Assembly: GCA_024160085.1 (NCBI GenBank) | Contig: JAMDYG010000002.1 | Coordinates: 558,001 to 622,000, forward strand | DNA: 64,000 nucleotides | DNA from: Serratia symbiotica | GTDB lineage: Bacteria > Pseudomonadota > Gammaproteobacteria > Enterobacterales > Enterobacteriaceae | Reading direction: 5' to 3' | Shown: in pieces, positions 31,451 to 40,306 of the stretch | Position numbering within the stretch: the first letter of the stretch is position 1 | Layout: each line of letters starts with the position of its first letter | Translations under genes and position numbers: made by a program | The notes under the pieces: model-generated | Database searches by the model: none | Told to the model about the DNA's origin: nothing | The model's input: only the letters and a program-made list of their open reading frames with translations

Positions 31451-32764
31451 CTACCTTGCCGCCGCCATCAACACTTCGATGGCGACGGCGTCTTTCACCA
31501 CACCAGCGGTCAGATTTTCATTACCATCGGCGGTGATCAGAATATCGTCCTCAATACGGATACCGATGCCGCGATACTCTGCTGGCACGTCCGCGTCCTG
31601 CGCAATATACAGCCCAGGCTCCACGGTTAGCACCATGCCCGGCTCCAGCACCCGATTGCGGATCGGCGTGCCGTAAGAACCGACATCATGCACGTCAAGG
31701 CCCAGCCAGTGACTCAAGCCATGCATGTAGAACTGACGGTGCGCCTGCTCTGCAAACAATTGTTCCACCCCGCCATTCATCACCCCTAGCTCCACCATCC
31801 TGGTAATCAGGATGCGCACCACTTGGTCGTTAACTTCGCGGATGCTGGTACCCGGTTTAAACAACCGCAACGCACACAACTGCACAGCTAGCACGATGTC
31901 ATACACCGCTCGCTGTGGCTGGCTGAACTTACCATTCACTGGGAAGGTGCGAGTAATATCACCCGCGTATCCTTGATATTCGCAGCCTGCGTCAATCAGT
32001 ACCAGATCGCCATCACGCATGACACATTCGTTCTCGGTGTAATGCAGTATGCAGCCGTTTTCGCCGCTGCCGACAATGGTATTGTAAGACGGGTAACGGG
32101 CACCAAGGCGGGTAAATTCGTGGTGGATCTCCGCCTCCAGTTGATATTCAAACATACCAGGACGGCATTTTTTCATCGCGCGGGTATGAGCTGACGCACT
32201 AATTTCACTAGCGCGGCGTATAATCGCCAGTTCCTCCGACGATTTGAACAACCGCATATCGTGTAACCATAGACGCCAATCAGTTTGTGTCAGCGGCACC
32301 TGAAAGCCTTGGCGGCTCCCCTTGCGCAGTTTATCCAACGCGCCATACAAGATCCGATCAGCATAATCATACTCGCCCTGCGCGTGGTAGACCACATCCA
32401 GACCATTGAGCAGTAAGTGCAGTTGTTGGTTGATGTTATCGAACGGCAGCGCGCGATCCACCCCCAATGTAGCCGGTGCAGCATCTTGTCCCAGGCGGCG
32501 GCCAAACCATATTTCTGATATCAGATCACGCACCCTGTTAAACAGCACGCTATGGTTATGAGTCTCGTCGCTTTTGATCAAAACCAGCACCGCTTCCGGC
32601 TCGTTGAAACCGGTCAGATACCAAAAATCACTGTTCTGGCGGTAGGGATAGTTGGAATCTGCACTACGCGTCACTTCAGGAGCAGAGAAAATAACCGCCG
32701 CGCTGGCCGGAGCCATTTTAGCCAATAACATACGGCGGCGGATGTTGAATTTCTGCTGAGTCAT
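31451..32764 (-). CDS. pepP: Xaa-Pro aminopeptidase P
   Basis: PepP removes N-terminal residues preceding proline, using two Mn ions. The protein is 437 residues (E. coli 441) with the pita-bread metal ligands visible: Asp and Asp in IDAGCEYQGYAGDITRTFP, His in HGLSHWLGLDVHD, Glu in TVEPGLYIA and Glu in GIRIEDDILI. It starts MTQQKFNIRRRMLLAKM. It is the first intact gene of the pepP-ubiH-ubiI run; the usual upstream member ygfB is broken, and its end at 32824 lies 60 bp away. Confidence 0.97.
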   Translation of the reverse strand: MTQQKFNIRRRMLLAKMAPASAAVIFSAPEVTRSADSNYPYRQNSDFWYLTGFNEPEAVLVLIKSDETHNHSVLFNRVRDLISEIWFGRRLGQDAAPATLGVDRALPFDNINQQLHLLLNGLDVVYHAQGEYDYADRILYGALDKLRKGSRQGFQVPLTQTDWRLWLHDMRLFKSSEELAIIRRASEISASAHTRAMKKCRPGMFEYQLEAEIHHEFTRLGARYPSYNTIVGSGENGCILHYTENECVMRDGDLVLIDAGCEYQGYAGDITRTFPVNGKFSQPQRAVYDIVLAVQLCALRLFKPGTSIREVNDQVVRILITRMVELGVMNGGVEQLFAEQAHRQFYMHGLSHWLGLDVHDVGSYGTPIRNRVLEPGMVLTVEPGLYIAQDADVPAEYRGIGIRIEDDILITADGNENLTAGVVKDAVAIEVLMAAAR

Positions 32765-32823
32765 TACCTTCTCCTGAAATCAATCCTTCCGCGTTCACCG
32801 TCTGTGGAACGGCAATATGACGT

Positions 32824-33416
32824 TCAATGCAACATCGGTTTGATGTTTTCTGGCACTATCGGCGACTAATGGGTGAACTCAGTATGGCACAGAATGGCAG
32901 CAACCCGTATATATTCCACCACCTCTTCCAGCGACTGTTTCAACATTTCCTGATCTTCATCTTCGTCATAGCCCAATTGAGCAATATTGCGCAGATCATC
33001 GATGGCCTCGCCGACTTCACCTTTCACCTACGCCAATTTAGGTTGCATTATGTGCCCAATCCCAAACAGGAAATGGTTAACCCAACCAGCCAGTGCATTG
33101 GAGCATTCAAACACGCTGACAGTTTCACCTTACGCCAGCAGCGGCTGGAACATAAACCCATAATCTTCTAGCATTTTATGCGTTGTTTCGTACAGTTGCT
33201 GTAGTGGCTGGCTGGGCTGAGTGATTGCGGGAAAGCCACACCGTCGTTGGTCAGATCGTGGATCAACGCCAGCCAGCTAGCGTCACGGCTACCGCCGCAT
33301 AGCAGGCCACTGATCAGGCCGTGCAATTCTGCCGCCATCAGCGCGATGGCCTTCTGGTTGAGGGCTACAGTCAAAGATGAATAATTTGGAAATATGTTAT
33401 GTGTAGGCATGTGCAT
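32824..33416 (-). pseudogene. ygfB: YgfB/UPF0149 family protein, frameshifted
   Basis: The N-terminal third (AELHGLISGLLCGGSRDASW, LIHDLTNDGVAFPQSL) is in one frame; the rest ([40 protein letters not shown]) reads in others to KPMLH and a TGA at 32824. At least two indels and in-frame stops are present, one as early as ~33235. YgfB is a conserved small acidic protein upstream of pepP; in Pseudomonas its homologue affects beta-lactamase regulation, and its role in enterobacteria is not settled. Confidence 0.88.
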
Positions 33417-33727
33417 TCATCATAGTTGGCAGGATAGGTTCATGTTATGCTACCACCAAGATCCATTTTTATACTAGATAATCGCAACACCCCGGTGGTA
33501 AGTTATCATCGTGATGTGGCAAGTCTCACACCGCGTCAGTCGGGGATAAAATGGCAGTCATGAGGCATTTCGAAACCTTTTTTGGCTGGTAATGTGCGAC
33601 GCGGTAGATTACAACCAGAAACTGCAAGAGGTTGTATACTTGATACTGAGGTATTTTAGTGGCGGCCGTTTTGGTAAGCTGACAAAGGCAAGTTGGGGCT
33701 GGCGTGAAATTTAGGCAGGAAAGTGGC
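33417..33727. other. Divergent intergenic region between ygfB and zapA
   Basis: About 310 bp with no gene I recognise. It should hold the promoters of the pepP operon (minus) and of zapA/ssrS (plus). Both flanking genes are dead, so part of this region may be relaxed. Confidence 0.5.
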
Positions 33728-34052
33728 ATGTCCGCACAATCGGTAGATATTCAAATTTTTGGCCGTTCGTTAAAAGTCAACTGTCCGCCAGAACAACAAG
33801 ATACGTTAAACATGGCAGCGGACGAGGCTTTTAACCAACGGTTGTAAGATCTTAAAGTTCGCACTAGATTCACAAATACTGAGCAACTGGTTTTTATCGC
33901 AGCATTGAACGTCTGTCACGAACTTGCTCAAGAGCAGTTAAAAATCCGAGAGTATGCATCCAACATGGATGTAACGTATTCGTATGCTGCAACAGACCAT
34001 TGAGCAAGCCTTGTTTGAACAAGGACGTATCTCTGAGCGCCAGGATGCATAG
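33728..34052 (+). pseudogene. zapA: Cell-division protein ZapA, stop codon and frameshift
   Basis: ZapA bundles FtsZ at midcell. The start [20 protein letters not shown] is clear at 33728. Codon 40 is TAA (33845-33847) in place of a Gln codon after NQRL. The frame continues as [20 protein letters not shown], then shifts near 33970 so that the coiled-coil tail [20 protein letters not shown] ends at a TAG (34050). Two independent lesions make the gene non-functional. ssrS follows directly, as usual. Confidence 0.92.
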
Positions 34053-34102
34053 TTTGAATAACTTAGTCTATTGAAATATAAAATTTTCAATAGTGAGTAA
34101 AA

Positions 34103-34287
34103 ATTTTTCTGAGATGTTTGTCAGCGTGTCAGTCACCTGAGCCGATATTTAGTACAAACAGAATGTGTTGATGTGCGATCGGTGAGCATGCTCAGTACGC
34201 CGGGAAGCCTTAAGATTGTGATAGAACGTTCACCTTGAACCATGGGTTCAAGGGTTACAGCCTACGACTGCATCTTGTAGATCTATC
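34103..34287 (+). ncRNA. ssrS: 6S RNA
   Basis: The sequence is collinear with E. coli 6S RNA: closing stem ATTTTTCTGAGATGTTTGTC paired with the 3' GCATCTTGTAGATC region, CCTGAGCCGATATTT, GGTGAGCATGCTC, CACCTTGAACC, TGGGTTCAAGGGTTACAGCC. 6S RNA mimics an open promoter and sequesters sigma-70 RNA polymerase in stationary phase. It lies between zapA and fau, its standard position, and is co-transcribed with fau in E. coli. Ends are set by analogy and may be off by a few bases. Confidence 0.93.
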
Positions 34288-34305
34288 TTCCTCAGAGGTT
34301 TATGT

Positions 34306-34950
34306 ATGCTGAAACCCACACCGAGCAAACCTGACGACATCATGCCTTTTCAATCCCATTTTTTACAGCAACGCCAGACTATTCGCCAACAAATTCGTCG
34401 GCGACGACGTAATATTACGTCCGAGCAAAAGCACATCTCCGCCCAAAAAATAGCCGAACGCGTAACTGTGCACCCACGCATTTTAGCTGCACGCAGCATT
34501 GCGGTATTTTTGCCTTTCGATGGCGAACTTGACACCACTGCGCTGATCGAACGGCTGTGGCTATCGGGCAAGCAGATTTATCTGCCAGTGCTGCACCCGT
34601 TTAGCACTGGCTACCTGTTATTCCTACGTTATACCCCCAATACGCCGCTGGTATGCAACCGCTTCAATATTCTAGAGCCGCAGTTAGAACTGCGTGGCGT
34701 GCTGCCGCTTGTAGAATTAGATGTGATGCTGACGCCGGTGGTGGCATTTGATGATACTGGCCAAAGGCTGGGTATGGGCGGCGGCTTTTATGACCGTACT
34801 TTGCACCACTGGCGGAGCGGCGGCCTTTACCCTATAGGGCTGGCTCACGACTGCCAGCAAGTGGCACAATTACCGACTGAACACTGGGATATTCCACTGC
34901 CGGAGATCCTGACCCCAACACGCAGTTGGGCGTGGCCAGACAGCGAATAG
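34306..34950 (+). CDS. fau: 5-formyltetrahydrofolate cyclo-ligase
   Basis: This enzyme (YgfA) converts 5-formyl-THF to 5,10-methenyl-THF using ATP. The family motif MGGGFYDRTLHHW near residue 165 and the ATP-binding region FLPFDGELDT are present. The frame gives 214 residues from an ATG at 34306 with a fair ribosome site; a second ATG at 34342 gives 202, still longer than E. coli (182). It follows 6S RNA, the usual operon. With gcv broken, it would still clear 5-formyl-THF produced by serine hydroxymethyltransferase. Confidence 0.93.
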   Translation: MLKPTPSKPDDIMPFQSHFLQQRQTIRQQIRRRRRNITSEQKHISAQKIAERVTVHPRILAARSIAVFLPFDGELDTTALIERLWLSGKQIYLPVLHPFSTGYLLFLRYTPNTPLVCNRFNILEPQLELRGVLPLVELDVMLTPVVAFDDTGQRLGMGGGFYDRTLHHWRSGGLYPIGLAHDCQQVAQLPTEHWDIPLPEILTPTRSWAWPDSE

Positions 34951-34979
34951 TAAAAGGCCGGATAAACCCAGCCTTTTAC
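34951..34979. terminator. Bidirectional terminator between fau and serA
   Basis: AAAAGGC and GCCTTTT form a stem separated by a 12-base loop right after the fau stop. Runs of A and T on either side suit both convergent transcripts. Confidence 0.6.
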
Positions 34980-34997
34980 ATTATCGCACTGCAGCTA

Positions 34998-36258
34998 TCA
35001 GAACAGCAAACGGTTGCAGATGGCGTCTTCGATAGCATTCATGCGTCGTAGCGCAGCAATACCGGCACGTTCAATTTCCGCTTCGATGTCGATCACCACA
35101 TAGCCAATTTCTGAGCCAGTTTACAAATACTGCGCGGCGATGTTAACCCCTTCTTCGGCGAAGATTTGGTTAATCTGCGTCAGCACACTAGGGCGGTTCT
35201 GATGAATATGCAGTTGCAGTAGGCGGCTGGCGTTTGTCCCATGCGCCGGCAGCGACACTTACGGGAAATTGACCGCCGATATGGTCGAACCATTGTCGGA
35301 GTATTTAGCTAATTTGCTAGCCACTTCATCACCAATGTTCTCCTGCGTATCCTGGCGCGCATCCTGGATGGAACTGCCAATATGCGGCGTCAACAGCACG
35401 TTATCGAACTCACACAGCAGCGAGTTGAATGGATCGTTGTTGGTCGCCGGCTCTTCTGGGAACACGTCGATCGCTGCACCAGCCAAGTGGTTGCTAGCTA
35501 ACACATTGCACAATACTGGGATATCTACCACAGCGCCACGCAAGGCGTTGATCAGGATGGCACCCGGCTTCATCAATTCCAGTTCTTCTGCCCCTATCAT
35601 GTTCTGGTAGACGGGGTATCCGGCACATGCAACGCTACCACGTCGCTCATATTGAGTAGATCAGACAGGTGATACACCTGCTAAGCGTTGCCCAGCGGCA
35701 GCTTATTCTCAATGTCGTAGAAAAACACCTTCATATCCAAGCTTTCTGAGAGAATGCCCAATTTGGTGCCGATATAGCCCGTAGCCAATAATGCCCAGCT
35801 TCTTGCCACGCGCTTCATATGCACCCCACGGCCAATTTGTGCCACACGCCACGGTGTGCCTTGGCGTTAGCGGCGGGAATACCGCGTAACATTAGCAGCA
35901 ATTTGCCTAGAACTATCTCGAACACAGATCGGGTATTAGAAAATGGCGCGTTAAACACCAGAATACCACGTTTAGTCGCCTCTTTTAATTCAAACTGATT
36001 AGTACCGATGCAAAAATAGCCCACTGCCACCAGCTTTTCGGCAACGGCGAAAAGCTCTTCAGTCAGATGCGTGCGCGATCGGATACCGATGAAGTGAGCA
36101 TCACGGATCAATTCCCTCAGTGATTCGCTGTCTAACGTGCCTTTATGGTATTCAATGTTGGTATAATCGGCAGCACACAAATTATCTACCGTGCTTTGAT
36201 GACCCCCTTCTACTAACAGTAATTTAATCTTTTCTTTCTCCAATAATACTTTTGCTAT
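34998..36258 (-). pseudogene. serA: D-3-phosphoglycerate dehydrogenase, frameshifted, start codon lost
   Basis: SerA starts serine synthesis. The frame that should begin MAKVLLEKEKIKLL has ATA at 36256-36258 instead of ATG. The substrate domain (IEYHKGTLDSESLRELI, GTNQFELKEATKRGI) breaks near 35820. The NAD domain lies in other frames (GAEELELMKPGAILINALRG, AAIDVFPEEPATNNDPF, LTPHIGSSIQDA, with inserted residues after that). The ACT domain (HIHQNRPSVLTQINQIFAEE) is in yet another frame and carries an in-frame stop in QYL-stop-T, ending at 34998. The native enzyme cannot be made. Confidence 0.93.
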
Positions 36259-36520
36259 TTACCCAACCCTATGTTCAGACTTCAATAACGCGGGCGGCAA
36301 TACAAACGATTGACTGGCTACTAGCACAAGGTACAGTCATGCCGTCATTTTTGGTATAAAGTGCCAGGGGGGAAAGCTTATACATCAATTTTAGGAATTC
36401 AACACTAAAAAAGTTATATAAATCACTAAATTTAGCGATTTTAATAAAAGGTATTTTAATCGAGGAATGATACGGCCAAAAGATTTCCTAGGCCGCATAA
36501 CACCGGCAGATTGCAGGGAT

Positions 36521-37177
36521 TTATACGATGACCTTCACGCCATCCTGCGTACCGACCAGCGCCACATCAGCGCAACGGTTGGCGAACAAACCAACGGTGA
36601 CCACGCCAGCGATGTCGTTAACTTGATTCTCTAATGCCACAGCATCGGTAATGATTAAATTATGCACGTCCAAGATCACGTTGCCGTTATCGGTGACCAC
36701 GTTCTGACGATACTCTGGCAGGCCGCCCAGCTTCACCAGTTCGCGCGCCACATAGGATCGGGCCATCGGGATCACCTCTACTGGCAGCGGGAATTTGCCC
36801 AGCACATCGACCTGCTTGTTGGCATCAACGATACAGATAAATTTACGTGCGATGGCGGCAATCACCTTTTCACGCGTCAGCGCCGCACCGCCGCCTTTAA
36901 TCATCTGCATATAGTTGTTGATTTCATCCGCCCCATCCACATAGATATCCAACGAGTCCACTTCGTTGCTATCGAAAACAGGGATACCGAGGCTTTTCAA
37001 CTTGGCGGTGGAAGCATCAGAACTAGAGACCGCGCCTTCAATTTGGTGCTTGATAGAGCCAAGCGCATCAATAAAGTGGCTGGTGGTGGAACCGGTGCCG
37101 ACCCCAATAAGGATACCCGGCATCACGTATTCCAGCGCGGCCCAACCAGCTGCTTTTTTCATTTCATCATGCGTCAT
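36521..37177 (-). CDS. rpiA: Ribose-5-phosphate isomerase A
   Basis: RpiA interconverts ribose-5-P and ribulose-5-P. The protein is 218 residues (E. coli 219) with the phosphate-binding [19 protein letters not shown] and [11 protein letters not shown] motifs, and the C-terminal [19 protein letters not shown]. The frame is clean from ATG 37177. It lies upstream of the dead serA and divergent from the dead argP, as in E. coli. With tktA doubtful, it would be an important remaining source of ribose-5-phosphate via the oxidative branch. Confidence 0.96.
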   Translation of the reverse strand: MTHDEMKKAAGWAALEYVMPGILIGVGTGSTTSHFIDALGSIKHQIEGAVSSSDASTAKLKSLGIPVFDSNEVDSLDIYVDGADEINNYMQMIKGGGAALTREKVIAAIARKFICIVDANKQVDVLGKFPLPVEVIPMARSYVARELVKLGGLPEYRQNVVTDNGNVILDVHNLIITDAVALENQVNDIAGVVTVGLFANRCADVALVGTQDGVKVIV

Positions 37178-37381
37178 AATATATCCCTTTCCTTTTTACA
37201 AAAACCTGTGCGTATTATAGGGTAAAATGATGTTGTTCACTTAGACAGAAACATTATTCTTTACCTTAAGCCGCATTTTTAGCCGCCCGGTGGCAAACTG
37301 CTCCTACGATTTTACCCCTATACAACTCGTAAAATGTGGCATAGTGCTGATATCAATTTAATTTAAGAGATATCTTTTCCG

Positions 37382-38283
37382 ATGAAACGCCCAAACTATC
37401 GAACGCTGCAAGCGATGTACGCGGTGATCCGTGAGCGCGGCTTTGACTTTGAGCGTGCCGCACAAAAGCTTTGTATCACGCAATCAGCGGTATCCCAACG
37501 CATTAAACAACTGGAAAATCTGTTCGGCTAGCCGCTGTTAGTGCGTACTGTGCCGCCACTCCCTACCGAACAGGGATAAAAGCTGCTGGCACTGTTGCAT
37601 CAGGTAGAACTCTGTTGGAAGAGGAGTGGCTGGGCAACGACACTGGCATCAGATGCCCCTTGCTGCTGTCGTTGGTGGTCAACGCTGATAGTCTGGCTAC
37701 TTGGCTGCTGCCAGCATTGAAGCCGGTACTCGCGACTTCGCCCATCTACCCGAACCTGCAAGTAGAAGATGAAACCCGCATCTAAGAGCGGCTACACCGA
37801 GGCAAAGTGGTAGGTGCGGTAAGTATTCAACCGCAGCTACCACCAAGCAGCCTGGTAGATCGCTTGGGCACGTTAGACTATTTGTTTGTCGCCTCAAAGG
37901 GCTTCGCCGAACGTTATTTCCCTAACAGCGTCACCCGCTACGCTTTGCTGAAAGCACCGGCAGTGGCATTTTACCATCTCGACGATATGCATCAGGTTTT
38001 CCTACAGCAGAACTTCGACCTGTCACCGGGCAGCGTACCCCGCCATATTGTGAACTCGTCCGAATCCTTCGTGCAACTCGCTCACCAGGGCACTACCTGC
38101 TGTATGATCCCACATTTGCAAATTGAGAAAGAACTTGAGTCAGGCGAGTTGATCGATCTGACCCCAGGGATGTACCAGCGCCGCATGCTGTTTTGGCATC
38201 GCTTTGCGCCGGAAAGCCGAATGATGTGCAAAGTGACCGAAGCACTGGTAGATCACGGGAGCCGAGTGCTGCGCCAGGATTAG
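37382..38283 (+). pseudogene. argP: LysR-type regulator ArgP (IciA), nonsense and frameshift
   Basis: ArgP regulates argO, lysine and dapB-related genes. The start [20 protein letters not shown] at 37382 has a two-residue insertion ([10 protein letters not shown]). An amber at 37529-37531 (codon 50, in place of Gln in MFGQ-like FG-stop-PLL) and an ochre at 37577-37579 (GEQG-stop-KLL) follow, then frameshifts near 37610 and 37790. The co-inducer domain ([39 protein letters not shown]) is open to 38283. A long downstream frame could give only a fragment lacking the DNA-binding helix-turn-helix. Confidence 0.92.
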
Positions 38284-38289
38284 ACGATA

Positions 38290-38857
38290 AGATCCTAATC
38301 GCGGTTGATCCGTTGCTGCACCTGTTTGTTGAAATCTTGCATGCCCATGCTCAGTTGGTTAAAGCCTTCGCTGCGTAAATAGTAGAGCATGTCCAGCTCA
38401 ATCTCGCGCGGATCAATCTCAATCAATATTTCCGCATCAGGCAGAAAATCATAGTGCTGACGTAACAGTGCTACCAGCCGGCTGATTTGCACCTGGGTCA
38501 GGTAAGTCGGCGTACCCCCACCCTAGTGCATCTTGACAACTTGGCGGCCTGCAAACAATGGCACTCGCTGAGCGATTTCACGCGCTAACACACTTGTAGG
38601 TATTCCTCAGCTTTGTGCGCCTGGCGCGTCACCAATTTGTTGCAACCGCATAAATAGCACAGTTTGTGGCAGAAAGGGATATGTACATACAGCGGCGACA
38701 GCGGACGTTTGGGGCAACGCGCAGCGTCACGTTGAAACATCACGCGGTCGTAGCTCTGGTTAAACTCTAGTGCTGTAGGGTATGAGGTATAACGCGGTCC
38801 TGAGTAATTATATTTCTAGATCAGGGCTAAATCCCAGACGATCGGCTGTTATGACAT
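38290..38857 (-). pseudogene. hemN: Oxygen-independent coproporphyrinogen III oxidase, N-terminal half only
   Basis: HemN is the radical-SAM enzyme for anaerobic heme synthesis. Reading from 38857 gives MS-stop-QPIVWDLALI-stop-K YNYSGPRYTSYPTALEF (ochre at codon 3, amber at codon 14), then the SAM cluster motif HIPFCHKLCYLCGCN, GGGTPTYLTQ and AEILIEIDPREIEL. Homology stops at 38290 (QQRINRD), only 6 bp from the argP stop. About 250 C-terminal residues are missing, and argP and hemN are far apart in E. coli, so a rearrangement or deletion ends the gene here. Confidence 0.92.
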
Positions 38858-38859
38858 GC

Positions 38860-39040
38860 TTGCTCGCTTCTTCCGATATTTTTCCTACCGGTCCGGAGAG
38901 GGTAAATGGTCTACACTGTCTGGCCACGGAAGCACTGCGCAAACGCGCTTTACGCTTAGATAGCAGCTGTAGTGTACTAAATAGCCACAGCAGATAACAC
39001 AACAAGAGTGTGGCTATGGTCAGGAACAGCCCTATGGCGC
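38860..39040 (-). pseudogene. Remnant of a membrane-anchored protein between yihI and hemN
   Basis: The minus strand encodes GLFLTIATLLCYLLWLFS then TLQLLSKRKARLRSA, one N-terminal transmembrane segment followed by a basic stretch. The position between yihI and hemN is where related enterobacteria carry a small DUF2489-type protein, so this may be its N-terminus. I cannot confirm the family. The frame runs into the hemN remnant without a proper C-terminal domain. Confidence 0.35.
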
Positions 39041-39041
39041 G

Positions 39042-39302
39042 TTAAAATATGTCATTTGGGTTACCGCTTTTTAGCAGTTTCAGAATGTCTTCCTGTTTTT
39101 CTTCCTTGTCATCACCTAACTCAATTCCCAGTTGATCCATCAACACATCGATGCGATCCAGCATCTGATCAACGTAAGCCTGCTCTTCTACGTTTAGCGT
39201 ATCGCGCCCGTCAAGGCGATCCAGTAATGCATCTAGACGTTCGTTATTTTCCAGCTTCGCCAATTCTTCTTCCGGTGATAGACGTCCCTTGCTTAAAAAC
39301 AA
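39042..39302 (-). pseudogene. yihI: Der GTPase-activating protein YihI, N-terminus missing
   Basis: YihI stimulates the ribosome-assembly GTPase Der. The C-terminal half is intact in one frame: [54 protein letters not shown]. The basic, disordered N-terminal ~85 residues are absent, and only 74 bp separate the remnant from engB on the other strand. The ATG at 39302 (MFLSKGRL) gives an 86-residue product, about half normal length. Whether a truncated product acts on Der is unknown. Confidence 0.75.
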
Positions 39303-39376
39303 AGAAATGCATCATTTTACCGCTGATATAGTTATAATCGCCAACCTATTAGCCATCTCCAAGGAGACGAAAGACT

Positions 39377-40045
39377 TTGACCAGCAAGCATTACAACTAT
39401 CATGTGACCCATTTCGTCACCAGTGCGCCCGATATTCACCATCTGCCGGGGGATGAAGGTATTGAAGTCGCATTTGCTGGCCGCTCCAACGCCGGTAAAT
39501 CCAGCGCGTTAAATACCCTGACGAACCAGAAAATCCTAGCACGTACCAGTAAAACTCCGGGGCGTACCCAACTGATCAACCTGTTCGAAGTCGAAGAGGG
39601 TCATCGCTTGGTAGACTTACCGGGTTATGGCTATGCTGAAGTGCCGGAAGAAATGAAACGCAAATGGCAACGTGCGCTAGGTGAATACCTACAAATGCGC
39701 AATTGCCTGAAAGGGCTGGTAGTGCTGATGGATATCCGTCATCCGCTAAAAGATCTTGACCAGCAGATGATCCAATTGGCGGTCGATGTCGGCACGCCGA
39801 TATTAGTGCTGCTAACCAAGGCAGACAAGCTGGCCTCTAGCGCACGTAAATCCCAGCTCAATATGGTGCAAGAAGCCGTGTTACCGTTTATGGGTGACAT
39901 TCAAGTTGAAGCCTTCTCTGCAACGAAAAAAATCGGCGTTGACAAATTGAGCCAAAAACTGAATATCTGGTTTAATGATATCCTACAGGAAGTGCTGCCG
40001 AAAGAAGAAGACACCAACAGTAAATACCTTAAAAGCGGTAACTGA
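39377..40045 (+). CDS. engB: Ribosome biogenesis GTPase EngB (YsxC/YihA)
   Basis: EngB is an essential GTPase in late 50S assembly. The protein is 222 residues with G1 [10 protein letters not shown]3 [11 protein letters not shown]4 TKADKL and a G5-like SATKK. A TTG at 39377, 7 bases after AAGGAGA, is the best start and gives [20 protein letters not shown]. No in-frame ATG is near. The C-terminus is longer than E. coli by about 10 residues. The frame is clean. It is convergent with spf/polA. Confidence 0.95.
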   Translation: MTSKHYNYHVTHFVTSAPDIHHLPGDEGIEVAFAGRSNAGKSSALNTLTNQKILARTSKTPGRTQLINLFEVEEGHRLVDLPGYGYAEVPEEMKRKWQRALGEYLQMRNCLKGLVVLMDIRHPLKDLDQQMIQLAVDVGTPILVLLTKADKLASSARKSQLNMVQEAVLPFMGDIQVEAFSATKKIGVDKLSQKLNIWFNDILQEVLPKEEDTNSKYLKSGN

Positions 40046-40109
40046 AAGCATCCTGATGCATTTAATCCTAAGTGATTCGGGTAAGAAAAGGGCTTAGTGC
40101 TGTTTTTAC

Positions 40110-40222
40110 AATAAAAAGCGCCCCACTCATTAATGCTTACTGGGGCAGTTGATATTCAGCCAAAAACTGATTGCGTGAAGTAAAAATTCTAAAAAATAGA
40201 ATACATTACCTCTACACCCTAC
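40110..40222 (-). ncRNA. spf: Spot 42 RNA
   Basis: The minus strand from 40222 reads GTAGGGTGTAGAGGTAATGT, then TTTTACTTCACGCAATCA, TTTGGCTGAATAT and a GCCCCA..TGGGGC terminator hairpin with a T-run at 40110-40116. This matches E. coli Spot 42 along its length, including the single-stranded regions that pair with targets such as galK. Spot 42 is a Hfq-dependent, CRP-repressed regulator of carbon metabolism. It lies downstream of polA, its standard position. Confidence 0.93.
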
Positions 40223-40306
40223 GGCGGCAATTCCGCATCACTTTTTCGCAGGGCAAATAATTTTTGTCGTTCATTGACACAATTTATTGATCAAAAACAG
40301 CGAAGA

